A DNA stretch of 37,408 bases, taken from positions 1-37,408 of the forward strand of contig VBID01000127.1 of the NCBI GenBank assembly GCA_005880615.1, given 5' to 3'. Shown here piece by piece: positions 24,177 through 37,021 of this stretch. Both the position numbers and the translations under genes were made by a program. The notes under the pieces are model-generated. The model made no database searches. It was given only the letters and a program-made list of their open reading frames with translations, and had not been told where the DNA came from. Source of the stretch: Chloroflexota bacterium (GTDB lineage: Bacteria > Chloroflexota > Dormibacteria > CF-121). Within the stretch, counting starts at the first letter, position 1, and every line of letters begins with the position of its first letter.

Positions 24177-24276
24177 GGCCGCATCCGCGCCCAAGATGCG
24201 AGTTTGTTCCGGCGGCCTCGGGCTCAGGCCGCATCCGCGCCCAAGATGCCAGTTCGACTCGGTGGATTCGGGCTGA
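24177..24276. repeat. Second repeat family, imperfect 50-bp tandem pair
   Basis: A 28-base core GGCCGCATCCGCGCCCAAGA... occurs at 24177-24204 and 24227-24254 with a single G/C difference; the following 22 bases (ending TCGGGCT-AGG) also match partly, making a 50-bp tandem duplication. It directly follows the 104-bp repeats and runs into a terminator-like hairpin. Confidence 0.75.
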
Positions 24277-24300
24277 GGACTCTCGCCGGAGCCCTTTTTT
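24270..24300 (+). terminator. Terminator-like hairpin with T6 run upstream of the response regulator
   Basis: GGGCT (24270-24274) pairs with AGCCC (24290-24294), followed by six T residues. The stem is short with a 15-nt loop. A competing pairing, ACTCTC (24279-24284) with GAGAGT (24301-24306), would span the T run. No plus-strand gene ends close by (yvcK ends 1.2 kb upstream), so it may insulate the regulator genes or end a transcript of the repeats. Confidence 0.4.
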
Positions 24301-24353
24301 GAGAGTGCGCTGAGAACTTCCGCAAAGCGACCGGAAACCGCGCGCCGCGCCGT

Positions 24354-24359
24354 TATATT
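24354..24359 (+). promoter_or_regulatory. -10 box (TATATT) of the two-component operon
   Basis: TATATT ends 8 nt before the response-regulator ATG at 24368, so the mRNA would begin at or within 2 nt of the start codon. A weak GCTGGA sequence lies in the gap. No clear -35. Confidence 0.5.
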
Positions 24360-24367
24360 GAGCTGGA

Positions 24368-25069
24368 ATGGCCGAGGCCAGCGCATCCCAGGATCCGGCG
24401 CAGGCGCCCCGGGTGCTGGTGGTTGACGACGAGCGCAGCATCGTCGATTTCATCCGCCTCGGCCTGCAGTACGAGGGATTCTCGGTCCAGACCGCGCCCG
24501 ATGGCCAGGCGGCCCTGCGGCTGATCAGCGAGTTCAAGCCGCACGTGGTGGTGCTGGACATCATGATGCCCAAGCTGGACGGGCTGCAGGTGGCCGAGGC
24601 CATCCGCGGGAACAAGGACACCGGCGTCATCATCCTGTCCGCCAAGGACGAGGTCCAGGACCGGATCAAGGGCCTGGACGTGGGCGCCGACGATTACCTG
24701 GTTAAGCCCTTCGACTTCGGCGAGCTGCTGGCTCGCATCCGGGCGGTGATGCGCCGGCGCAACCCGACCGCAGAGCCCGTGCTCCGCGTCCAGGACGTGA
24801 CCCTGGATGAGACCACCCGGGAAGTCCGCCGCGACGGGCGGCTGATCGAGCTGTCGGCGCGCGAGTTCGACCTGCTCCGGCTGCTGATGATGCATCCCAA
24901 CCAGGTGCTCCCCCGCGAACGCATCCTGGACCAGGTGTGGGGCTACAACTTCTTCGGCGACGCCAACAACGTCGAGGTCTACATCCGCTACCTCCGCCAG
25001 AAGCTCAACGACGAGCCGCACCAGCTGATCCAGACCGTGCGCGGGGTCGGGTACCGCATCAAGGGTTAA
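24368..25069 (+). CDS. OmpR/PhoB-family response regulator
   Basis: 233 residues. Receiver domain (about 14-125): acidic pair Asp20/Asp21 in VVDDE, phosphoacceptor Asp64 in VVLDIMMPKLDG, switch Ser91 in ILSAKD and Lys113 in YLVKPF. The C-terminal winged helix (about 137-233) has VRRDGRLIELSAREFDLLRLL and the recognition region ANNVEVYIRYLRQKL ending in VRGVGYRIKG. A DNA-binding transcription factor controlled by the kinase encoded 5 bases downstream. The stimulus and target genes cannot be told; PhoB-, ResD- and MprA-like proteins all look like this. ATG start, apparently leaderless. Confidence 0.96.
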   Translation: MAEASASQDPAQAPRVLVVDDERSIVDFIRLGLQYEGFSVQTAPDGQAALRLISEFKPHVVVLDIMMPKLDGLQVAEAIRGNKDTGVIILSAKDEVQDRIKGLDVGADDYLVKPFDFGELLARIRAVMRRRNPTAEPVLRVQDVTLDETTREVRRDGRLIELSAREFDLLRLLMMHPNQVLPRERILDQVWGYNFFGDANNVEVYIRYLRQKLNDEPHQLIQTVRGVGYRIKG

Positions 25070-25074
25070 CCCCC

Positions 25075-26550
25075 GTGATCCGCGTCCGCTCCCTGCGCTG
25101 GCGGCTTACCGCCTTCTATCTGGGCCTGCTGTCGGGGCTGCTGATCCTGCTGGGCGTGACCCAGTATTTCGTTATTCGAGAAGTCCTACTGCGCAGCAAC
25201 GCTGAAGTGCTGGCCAACGACTACACGGCATTGCAGCTCGCCTTCAAGCGGCAGCAGCAGTCGAGCAAGACCACCACACCCATCCAGCGGCTCTTATTGT
25301 CCAAGCAGTTCGCCCAGGCTCTGACTCTCTCTAACTCCCGGATCTCGGTTGCCATCATCGGTCCAGCGGGCCTTATCGTCGCCACCGCCCCCGCTACCCT
25401 GACTCCGGACGAGCAGCCACCACAACTTCGGACCGACCAGTACCAGGCTGCCCTGAGAGGTCGGTCGCGCGCCTACTACCTCGCCCCCATTGGTGACCCG
25501 CCCACGACGTACCTGACGGTGCTCCGCCCGATTGAGGTCTCTGCGCGCACGATCGGCCTGGCTCAGCTGAGCGTTCCGACCGACGGCATCGAGCAGACTC
25601 TGCGTCAGGACCGCTGGCTGGTCCTCGTAGGGTCGGCCGCCGTGCTGCTGCTTGCTCTCCTCCTGACCCCGTTGATCGTGGCACGCGCGCTTCGTCCCCT
25701 GAACCAGGTGGCACGCACCGCCGGCGCCCTGGCCGCCGGCGATTACCAGCAACGCGTCCCCGGTCCCCACGGCGACGACGAGATCGGTAAGGTGGCGCTG
25801 GCGTTCAATGAGATGGCGGGTGGCATTGAGCAAGCCTTCGAGATGCGCCGCCAGTCCGAAGAACGCATGCGCCAGTTCGTGGCTGATGCCTCTCACGAGC
25901 TGCGCACGCCGCTGACCGCCCTGGCCGGCTACATCGATGTGCTCGGCCGGCGCGATTCCGTGGATCCCGAGACCCTCCAGTCGTCGCTGGCCGCCATGCA
26001 ACGCGAGAGCGGGCGCATGACCCGGCTGGTGTGGGACCTCCTCACCCTGACCCGGATCGAGTCTGGGCGCGGCCCCACCCTGCGACCGCTGTCGCTGGAT
26101 GCCTGGCTGGCGGGGGCGCTGGACGAGCTGGGCCTGCAGGACGAGGGCGTCACCGCGACCCGACAGCTGGCGCCGGGCATCACGGTCAACATCGACCCGG
26201 ATGCCCTGAAGCAGGTGGTGAACAACCTGGCTCAGAACGCGCTGAAGTACGCGCCCGGCGCCGAACAGCACTGGCGCTGCTTCGCCGAGGGGTCGCGCGC
26301 CGCGTTCCGGCTCGAGGATACCGGCCCGGGCATCTCCGCCCAGGACCTGCCGCACATCTTTGAGCGCTTCTATCGGGGGGAGAAGGCGCGCGACCGCGCG
26401 GCTGGTGGGTCAGGACTGGGTCTGGCGATCGCGAAGTCGATTGTGGAGGCGCACGGAGGGACCATCGAAGCCACGAGCCCACCCGGAGCGGGCGCGACCT
26501 TTACCGTGTGGCTGCCGCGTGTCGTCGAGCCGGCTAAGTCTTCAACCTGA
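25075..26550 (+). CDS. Membrane sensor histidine kinase (HAMP, HisKA, HATPase)
   Basis: 491 residues, GTG start 5 bases after the regulator stop. Two membrane helices (about 11-34 and 181-203) enclose an extracellular sensor of roughly 145 residues with no recognisable motif. HAMP about 204-256, HisKA with His274 in DASHELRTPL, and an ATP-binding domain with N box QVVNNLAQNALKYAP (380-394), G1 DTGPGI at 415-420, F box FERFYR, and G2 GSGLGLAI at 446-453. A class I cytoplasmic-kinase/transmembrane sensor, forming a pair with the OmpR-type regulator. Its 3' end overlaps the convergent RidA-like gene by 17 bases. Confidence 0.95.
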   Translation: MIRVRSLRWRLTAFYLGLLSGLLILLGVTQYFVIREVLLRSNAEVLANDYTALQLAFKRQQQSSKTTTPIQRLLLSKQFAQALTLSNSRISVAIIGPAGLIVATAPATLTPDEQPPQLRTDQYQAALRGRSRAYYLAPIGDPPTTYLTVLRPIEVSARTIGLAQLSVPTDGIEQTLRQDRWLVLVGSAAVLLLALLLTPLIVARALRPLNQVARTAGALAAGDYQQRVPGPHGDDEIGKVALAFNEMAGGIEQAFEMRRQSEERMRQFVADASHELRTPLTALAGYIDVLGRRDSVDPETLQSSLAAMQRESGRMTRLVWDLLTLTRIESGRGPTLRPLSLDAWLAGALDELGLQDEGVTATRQLAPGITVNIDPDALKQVVNNLAQNALKYAPGAEQHWRCFAEGSRAAFRLEDTGPGISAQDLPHIFERFYRGEKARDRAAGGSGLGLAIAKSIVEAHGGTIEATSPPGAGATFTVWLPRVVEPAKSST

Positions 26551-26998
26551 CGATGGCCGAGATCTCGACCGGGACGCCCAGCGGGAGCTCGTTGGTGCCC
26601 AGGGCCTGGCGGGTATGCCGGCCGCGCTCGCCAAACACCTTGAAGATCAGGTCGGAGGCACCGTTGAGGACCTTGGACTGCTCCTCAAAGCCGGGCGCCG
26701 ACCGGACGAAGCCGCTCAGCTGAACGAACTGCTCGACCCGGTCCAGGGAACCGGTGTGCTGCCGGACCAGGCTGATGATGTTGAGCGCGCACATCTCGGA
26801 GGCCTGGATGCCGTCGCGCAGGCTCAGGTCGCCTCCCACCATCCCCCGGTAGCGAATTTCGCCATTCCAGACGGGGATCACACCCGAGGTGTAGAGGAGT
26901 TCGCCAACCTGCTGGAGCGGGACGTAGGAGGCGAGCGCTTTGGGAGGATCGGGCAGCTGAATGCCCAGCGTCCGCAGGGTGGCTTCGGCCGAATCCAT
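26534..26998 (-). CDS. RidA/YjgF-YER057c-UK114 family protein
   Basis: 154 residues from ATG 26996-26998; a GTG two codons earlier (27004) is equally possible. RidA proteins hydrolyse reactive enamine/imine intermediates made by PLP enzymes such as threonine dehydratase. The key arginine is present (Arg130 in RHTRQALGTNELPLGVPVEI) with the LP-x-G-x-P-V-E-I end and Glu146. The N-terminal insert and length put it in the longer YjgF-like_1 subgroup rather than the 128-residue archetype, so the deaminase activity is likely but not certain. The window also encodes PLP synthesis (pdxST) and a PLP enzyme (ilvE), but not adjacent to it. Confidence 0.88.
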   Translation of the reverse strand: MDSAEATLRTLGIQLPDPPKALASYVPLQQVGELLYTSGVIPVWNGEIRYRGMVGGDLSLRDGIQASEMCALNIISLVRQHTGSLDRVEQFVQLSGFVRSAPGFEEQSKVLNGASDLIFKVFGERGRHTRQALGTNELPLGVPVEISAIVRLKT

Positions 26999-27156
26999 GC
27001 TCACGATCCGGCGGGGTCGCGTGGTAAGCAGGGCTGATCAACCTCCCGTGGCGGGGACCAAGGCGCCATCCCTGCGAGCCTACTGGGAGCCGAGTTAACC
27101 GTAAACCGTAAAGCGTCGAAGAGCTGTTAACCGGATCGACCCAGGCCGCGACAACC

Positions 27157-28419
27157 TCATGACGACCCGAAACGACGGGCCCCCACCACCGCCACCGCAA
27201 TCAGGACCAGCATCACCGCGCCTGCCGCGATGGCCACCCGGGCCGCCAGCGACACCGTCGGTGCGGCTCCCGGGGTGGCGGTGGACCGGGCCGGCCCGCT
27301 GGCCGGCGGTGGATTGGCCGCCGCGCTGCTGGGTTTGGGCGCGACCTGGGTCGACCCGCTGGTGGCATCGGGGTCCGGGATGTGGTAGAGGCCGACCTGC
27401 TGGGTGGTGGGGTTCCAGGTGGCGGCGAAGACCGTCAGCGGAGCGGCGGGCTGCAGCGCCAGGGCCGTCACCCGCGGATGGGCCGGCAGCCCGAATCCAA
27501 CCGGACTCCAGGTGCTGCCTCGGTCGAGGGAGCGGAACACTCCGCCGGCTCCCAGGTCGCCATCACTGGCGACGTAGAGCTGCTCGGGGTTGGCGGGGTT
27601 GAAGAGGGCCAGGTTGAAGTCGGTCTCAGGCAGTCCGCCGACCTGGGTCCAGGTGGTGGCGGCGTCGTCGCTGCGAAACAGCCCGCCCGCCGTCCCCACC
27701 ACCACCGGCCGGTCCGATGCCGAGGCGGGCAGGCCGCCGACGCTCACCGAGGCCACGACGCCGGGATCACCTGGCAGGTGGATGCTGCTCCAGCTGGCGC
27801 TCAGGTCCTGGCTCCGAAAGAGATAGCTGCCCCCGGTGGACACGCCGTTGTCCGCGCCGGCCAGCAGGGTCAGGCCCTTCGCGGTTGGCAGGAGGGCCAC
27901 GGCGTCGATGTTCAGATCCGCCAGCCCGAGGCTTTGCCAGGTGGCGGCCGCGTCGGCCGACGAGAACACACCGTGGCTCGTCCCCGCCACCAGCACGTCC
28001 TTGTTCAGGGCGATGGCGCGCACGTCGAGGTCCGTCAGCCCCTGGTTGCTGGGGCTCCAGGTCACGCCCCCGTCTACGCTCTTGAACAGCCCGGCGCCGG
28101 CCGTGCCGGCATAGGCGACCCCGGCGTGGTCGGGGTCGAAGCGGACCACCCACGCGTCCACCTTCGCAATCGCCGCCGTCCAGGTTGCGCCACGGTCCAC
28201 ACTGCGCAGCACGCCGTGTCCGGAGGTCGCGAGCAGCAGGATGTTCGGGCGACCCGGTGCCGAGTCAATCGACCAGACGGCCCGGTCGGCATCGCCCAGC
28301 TGCTGCACGCCGGCCGGGGTCCAGTGGACGTCGGCGCCGGCCGCCGGGAGCGTCCACGCGAGCGCCCCGGCTAGCAGACCTAGCGAAAACGTAAGGAAGG
28401 TTCGGTGCAAGACTCTCAT
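27157..28419 (-). CDS. Exported Asp-box (BNR) beta-propeller protein with C-terminal membrane anchor
   Basis: 420 residues, ATG 28417-28419. A signal peptide (basic MRVLHR, hydrophobic core, AAGA cleavage near 29) is followed by at least six Asp-box turns of the S-x-D-x-G-x-T-W type: SVDRGATW, SVDGGVTW, SADAAATW, SQDLSASW, SDDAATTW and SLDRGSTW. These mark a six- or seven-bladed propeller as in sialidases, sortilin/VPS10 and YCF48/HCF136. A Pro/Ser/Ala linker (about 350-390) leads to one C-terminal membrane helix ending ARRFGSS. No sialidase catalytic residues are evident, so it is more likely a binding or assembly protein displayed outside the membrane. Divergent from the RnfD-like gene. Confidence 0.85.
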   Translation of the reverse strand: MRVLHRTFLTFSLGLLAGALAWTLPAAGADVHWTPAGVQQLGDADRAVWSIDSAPGRPNILLLATSGHGVLRSVDRGATWTAAIAKVDAWVVRFDPDHAGVAYAGTAGAGLFKSVDGGVTWSPSNQGLTDLDVRAIALNKDVLVAGTSHGVFSSADAAATWQSLGLADLNIDAVALLPTAKGLTLLAGADNGVSTGGSYLFRSQDLSASWSSIHLPGDPGVVASVSVGGLPASASDRPVVVGTAGGLFRSDDAATTWTQVGGLPETDFNLALFNPANPEQLYVASDGDLGAGGVFRSLDRGSTWSPVGFGLPAHPRVTALALQPAAPLTVFAATWNPTTQQVGLYHIPDPDATSGSTQVAPKPSSAAANPPPASGPARSTATPGAAPTVSLAARVAIAAGAVMLVLIAVAVVGARRFGSS

Positions 28420-28443
28420 AGCGGGCGCCTGGAAATCGGGAGT

Positions 28444-28452
28444 AGGATAGCA
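28444..28452 (-). promoter_or_regulatory. Extended -10 (TGcTATCCT) of the beta-propeller gene
   Basis: On the minus strand TG followed by one base and TATCCT (28449-28444), 24 nt before the ATG at 28419. Divergent from the TACAAT box at 28512. Confidence 0.45.
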
Positions 28453-28511
28453 GGCCCCCTGCTGGAGCACTCGAGGTAACCGCTCCGGAGGTAATTCCGG
28501 GCAACCTCGAC

Positions 28512-28517
28512 TACAAT
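28512..28517 (+). promoter_or_regulatory. -10 box (TACAAT) of the RnfD-like gene, leaderless geometry
   Basis: TACAAT ends 9 nt before the GTG start at 28527, so little or no leader is expected. No clear -35. Confidence 0.45.
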
Positions 28518-28526
28518 AAGGGGCCC

Positions 28527-33797
<5,271 letters not shown>

Positions 33798-33801
<4 letters not shown>

Positions 33802-34244
33802 CCCGAGGTGACCATCAGGGGGACGCGCGCCGTGACCTGGGGGTGAAGCTTGATCTCAGCCACGGCTGGGCCGAGTCCGCGGATGGGCTCCGTAAATTCG
33901 ATCTTCCGTCGGTCGATGCTGATCTCCCGCTGCTGCTTGAGGGCCGACGCCACGTGGGCATTGGTGACCGACCCGAAGAGCTTGCCCTCTTTGCCGGTCT
34001 TCATCTTCAGCACCAGCTGGATCGATTCCAGCTGCCCTGCTAGCGTCCGCGCGTCGGCCAGTTCCTTCTGGGTCCGGCGCTCGGCGGTGGCCTTCTCGCG
34101 GTCGACGGCCTGGAGGGCACCATGGCTGGCGGGGGCGGCCAGCTTTTTGGGGAGGAGGTAGTTCCGGGCGTAGCCGTCGGCGACCTCTTTGGTCTCACCA
34201 GCCTTCCCGGTGCCCTTCACGTCCTCCAGCAGCACGACTTTCAT
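33798..34244 (-). CDS. rplI: 50S ribosomal protein L9
   Basis: 148 residues, the usual size. The N-terminal rRNA-binding domain [21 protein letters not shown] followed by [14 protein letters not shown] carries the L9 signature; a charged helix (about 45-75) links it to the C-terminal domain ending [19 protein letters not shown] 34242-34244 overlaps the stop of the upstream DUF1232 gene (ATGA), and its stop overlaps the dnaB GTG. The rpsF-ssb-rpsR genes that often precede rplI are absent. Confidence 0.97.
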
Positions 34245-34612
34245 GCCGCGATCCGGCGGCGGCGTAGCCACTGGCGCGTCCGCTCGCGAGCAGTCCCAAT
34301 CCCATCTCTTACATCCTGGTCGAAGGTGCTGGTCCCCAGCGCGATCCGCTCCTGGTGCTCGCTGACCGCTTCGGGCGGGGCCTTCTCCACGAAGAGGCGC
34401 ACCGCCAGGATGGTGATGGCGAGCGCGTCCATCTCACCCAGCACCGGCACCCAGAGCGGTACGTCGATCAGCGGGTTCCAGGCGGCCAGCAGCGCGGCGG
34501 CCAGCAGGCCCTTATTGCGAGCCGGCACTCGCGGATCCCGATAGAGGCAGTAGGTGAGCTTGCCGTATCGCGGCACCTCGCGCGCGACCCGAAGCAGCGT
34601 TCGCAAGTTCAA
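34241..34612 (-). CDS. DUF1232 (YkvA-type) small membrane protein
   Basis: 123 residues, TTG start 34610-34612 (no ATG or GTG fits; a GGGAGG lies 11 nt upstream). The middle carries the DUF1232 pattern: YRDPRVPARNKGLLAAALL, then NPLIDVPLWVPVLGEMDALA, two hydrophobic segments (about 34-50 and 60-72). The C-terminus is arginine-rich. Function of the family is unknown. Coupled by ATGA overlap to rplI and dnaB, so its expression tracks ribosome and replication proteins. Confidence 0.8.
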   Translation of the reverse strand: MNLRTLLRVAREVPRYGKLTYCLYRDPRVPARNKGLLAAALLAAWNPLIDVPLWVPVLGEMDALAITILAVRLFVEKAPPEAVSEHQERIALGTSTFDQDVRDGIGTARERTRQWLRRRRIAA

Positions 34613-34848
34613 TTGGCTCGTACCCTCCCACTCGGCTCAGCCGGCAGGGCCGATTCTAGCCGCTTCCCCCTGTGGATGTGCACGCCACCTCTCAACGTCG
34701 GCGATCCCAATGTGCAACGTCACATTCTCCACAGCCCGATCACAGGTTGTCGACGTCAGAGCCACACCTCGGTCTGCCCCAGCATCACCGATCGCCGCGA
34801 CAGCTGTCTGTCAAAAAGACGGGCAGCCACCAGATATCCTGCTCGGCG
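34613..34848. other. Divergent intergenic region with a hairpin
   Basis: 236 bases between the divergent DUF1232-rplI-dnaB-purA operon and the exchanger gene. A 9-bp hairpin (34804-34812 with 34818-34826, two G-U pairs, loop AAAAA) lies just upstream of the exchanger -10 box. Two sequences close to the DnaA box occur in opposite orientation (TGTGGATGT 34671-34679; TTCTCCACA 34725-34733), but each differs from the consensus. No RNA gene or small ORF that I can support. Confidence 0.4.
34835..34840 (+). promoter_or_regulatory. Candidate -10 box (TATCCT) of the exchanger gene
   Basis: TATCCT ends 8 nt before the ATG at 34849, the same leaderless-like spacing as at other genes here. No convincing -35; the hairpin at 34804-34826 is just upstream. 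Confidence 0.35.
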
Positions 34849-35865
34849 ATGTCCACGATTTCGATCTCAACCGGGCTTGCCATCGTGGTCTTCCTGTTTG
34901 GGTTGGGCCTCAGCCTCGGAGCCAGCGAGCTTCTCGTCGCCGGCCTGGGCCGGCTGGGCGGGAAGCTCGGGCTGGCGGCCGGCCTCCTCGGCCTGCTGGT
35001 TGCCCTGGGAGCCGACGCGCCCGAGATCTCCTCCGCCGTCACGGCGCTCCTTTCGGGGGCCAAGGACGTAGGCCTCGGCGTGATCCTGGGATCGAACCTC
35101 TTCAACCTGGCGGCCCTGCTCGGCCTGAGCTCGGTGATCGCCGGCCGCCTGCACTTTCGACGGATCCTGGTTACGCTGGACGGCGGCGTGGCCCTGCTGG
35201 CCACCGGGGTGATCGCCCTCCTGCTGCTTGCCGGGCTCTCACCCATCGCCTCTATCGCACTGCTGGCCGCCATCTTCATTCCATACGTATTCCTGCTGGC
35301 CGCCCAACCGCACCACGTTGACCGTCTCTCACTCCCCCGACGCCTGCGGCATCGCTTGGCCGTGGTGGCCCGCCTGGTCCATCCGGATCCGGGCCTGAGC
35401 GAGCCTGGCCCGTCCGCCTCCTGGGCACCGGTCTGGTGGATCGTTCCGTCGATCGCCGCCATCATCGGCGGGAGCTATGTGATGGTGACGACCGCGTTGG
35501 TGCTGGCCGACCGGTGGCATGTCTCGCGACCCTTTTTGGGCACCGTGATCCTGGCGGCGATCACCAGCCTCCCCAATGCCTATGCGGCGGTTCGGCTAGC
35601 GCTGCGCCAAAACGGCGGCGCCGTGGTCAGCGAGGCGTTCAACAGCAACACCCTGAACCTGATGGCCGGCATCGGCCTACCGGCGCTGGTCGTGGGCGGC
35701 GTGACCACCGTCCGCGGCTCCGCCACCGACCTGGTGTGGCTGCTGGGCTTAACCGTCCTGGCCGTCGGGCTTGGCTATGCGCAACGCGGGCTCAGCCGGG
35801 TCAGCGGGCTGGTCCTGATTGCGGGGTATCTTCTCTTCCTGGGCATCGAAACGCACTGGCGGTAA
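34849..35865 (+). CDS. Sodium/calcium exchanger family (CaCA, YrbG-like) membrane protein
   Basis: 338 residues, ATG 34849 (longer in-frame starts add non-homologous sequence). About ten membrane helices in two inverted halves, as in NCX_Mj. The alpha-1 repeat has GADAPEISSAVTALLSGAKD with Glu59, followed by GSNLFNLAALLG. The alpha-2 repeat reads ITSLPNAYAAVRLALRQ then FNSNTLNLMAGIG. In characterised exchangers both repeats supply a glutamate (TSLPE); here the second is Asn243. A basic cytoplasmic loop (about 154-185) separates the halves. Likely a cation antiporter, but the altered site makes its ion specificity uncertain. Confidence 0.87.
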   Translation: MSTISISTGLAIVVFLFGLGLSLGASELLVAGLGRLGGKLGLAAGLLGLLVALGADAPEISSAVTALLSGAKDVGLGVILGSNLFNLAALLGLSSVIAGRLHFRRILVTLDGGVALLATGVIALLLLAGLSPIASIALLAAIFIPYVFLLAAQPHHVDRLSLPRRLRHRLAVVARLVHPDPGLSEPGPSASWAPVWWIVPSIAAIIGGSYVMVTTALVLADRWHVSRPFLGTVILAAITSLPNAYAAVRLALRQNGGAVVSEAFNSNTLNLMAGIGLPALVVGGVTTVRGSATDLVWLLGLTVLAVGLGYAQRGLSRVSGLVLIAGYLLFLGIETHWR

Positions 35866-35897
35866 CCTTGCTGCCGGCGATCGCGTTCCACCAGCAG

Positions 35898-36986
35898 ATG
35901 ATCCGCACGGCTGCGCTCGTCACTGTCCTTATCACGGCGGCGTCGAGCTGCAGCACGCCTTCGTCAACTCCGAACACGGCTTCGCCTGCGCGACCGAGCC
36001 CGACCGATACCCCTTCGAACGCGCTGTTTGTCATGACAACGCTGGTGGCCGCCCAGGACAGGTACGGCATTGAGATCGTGGGCGTCCACGGGGTCGTCGT
36101 GGCAAGCACGACGGCGGCATTACCGTCGTACCGCAGGGGCCCACGTCCGCCAGTGGTCACCACGACCAACGATCGAGCCTACTTTGAAGACGGCGATACC
36201 GCGGTTCGATGGCTTGCCCCGGATGGGTCGACGGGCGACGCCACCACTGTTCCCGGAGGGCCGCTGAGCCCCATAGGGTTTGCGGTGAGCCCCGACGACA
36301 CCAGGATCGCCGTTGCGGCGCTGCAGTACAGGCTGGATCAGCAGACCCCGGCGGTACAGGCTGTGCGGCTGTACGTTCAAGCCCTCGGGGGCGACAAGAA
36401 GGCGACCGACATCTTCAGTTCAACGACCGTTGCCGAGTGGCCGATTGGGTGGCACGCAGACACGCTGGTGATCGCCCTGAGTACCGCGCACTCCCAATAC
36501 GCCGTTGAGAACCCATACGGCGCTTACGGCGGTTACCGGGTGGTGGATCCGGCAACTGGGATGAATCTCGCCAACGTGTGTTATCCAGGCACGCCTTATG
36601 ACCCCACCGGACCGGCCGTGCCTGCCGGAACGATATGCGGCGACTATCTGACCGCCAGCGACTGGGCGGGCAAAGTTACGAGATTCGCAGTCCCGAAAGG
36701 CACCGGATGCGCCGCGCTGTCTCCAGGTGGTGACATGGCGGCATGCAGGTCGTGGGCAGTGGAATTGGGCAGCATCCTCGTGTATAGGCCCGACGGATCA
36801 CTCGTCTCCTCGGCTGGGTCCGGCAACCGGCCGGCTTGGATCGATGAGAACCACATCGCGTTCTCGGCTGGTCCGAGCGCCTACACCCGCGGCGACTATA
36901 GCCTGATCCTGGACATACCATCGGGATCAGTCACCAGCATCGCCGTCCCCGGCGAGTTCGTCGGGCTTCTTCCCGGCGCTCTCTAG
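35898..36986 (+). CDS. Lipoprotein with beta-propeller-like repeats, unknown function
   Basis: 362 residues, ATG 35898. A short leader (MIRTAALVTVLITAASSC) ends in a plausible lipobox Cys18, followed by a Pro/Ser/Thr linker to about residue 40. The rest is beta-rich with repeats of the kind VVTTTNDRAYFEDGDTAVRWLAPDGS, FAVSPDDTRIAVAAL and GCAALSPGGDMAACRSW (S-P-D/G-D/G-x-x-x-A-V/C), as in WD40/TolB-like propellers. No enzyme motif. Four cysteines (in VCYPG, TICGDY, GCAAL and ACRSW) may form disulphides outside the cell. Base use is a little less GC-biased than its neighbours. It lies 32 bases after the exchanger gene and may share its transcript. Confidence 0.75.
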   Translation: MIRTAALVTVLITAASSCSTPSSTPNTASPARPSPTDTPSNALFVMTTLVAAQDRYGIEIVGVHGVVVASTTAALPSYRRGPRPPVVTTTNDRAYFEDGDTAVRWLAPDGSTGDATTVPGGPLSPIGFAVSPDDTRIAVAALQYRLDQQTPAVQAVRLYVQALGGDKKATDIFSSTTVAEWPIGWHADTLVIALSTAHSQYAVENPYGAYGGYRVVDPATGMNLANVCYPGTPYDPTGPAVPAGTICGDYLTASDWAGKVTRFAVPKGTGCAALSPGGDMAACRSWAVELGSILVYRPDGSLVSSAGSGNRPAWIDENHIAFSAGPSAYTRGDYSLILDIPSGSVTSIAVPGEFVGLLPGAL

Positions 36987-37021
36987 CCCTTTTCCCGATT
37001 GGGTTATGACAGCTTGCTCCG

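Noticed and set aside
23943-24276. CRISPR array
   Set aside because: Only two copies per family, repeats of 104 and about 50 bp with mismatches, no regular unique spacers, and no cas genes.
23904-24386. Upstream extension of the PAP2 frame through the repeats
   Set aside because: The added residues are translated intergenic repeats and include the response-regulator promoter; the GTG at 23903 with a nearby -10 box is better supported.
34671-34733. Possible replication origin: two DnaA-box-like sequences near rplI-dnaB
   Set aside because: Only two imperfect boxes, no dnaA, dnaN or AT-rich unwinding stretch; chance matches are likely.
34804-34826. TTGACA-like -35 on the minus strand within the hairpin
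   Set aside because: No -10-like hexamer lies 15-19 nt downstream (TCGGTG at that place), so it is not a promoter for the DUF1232 operon as it stands.
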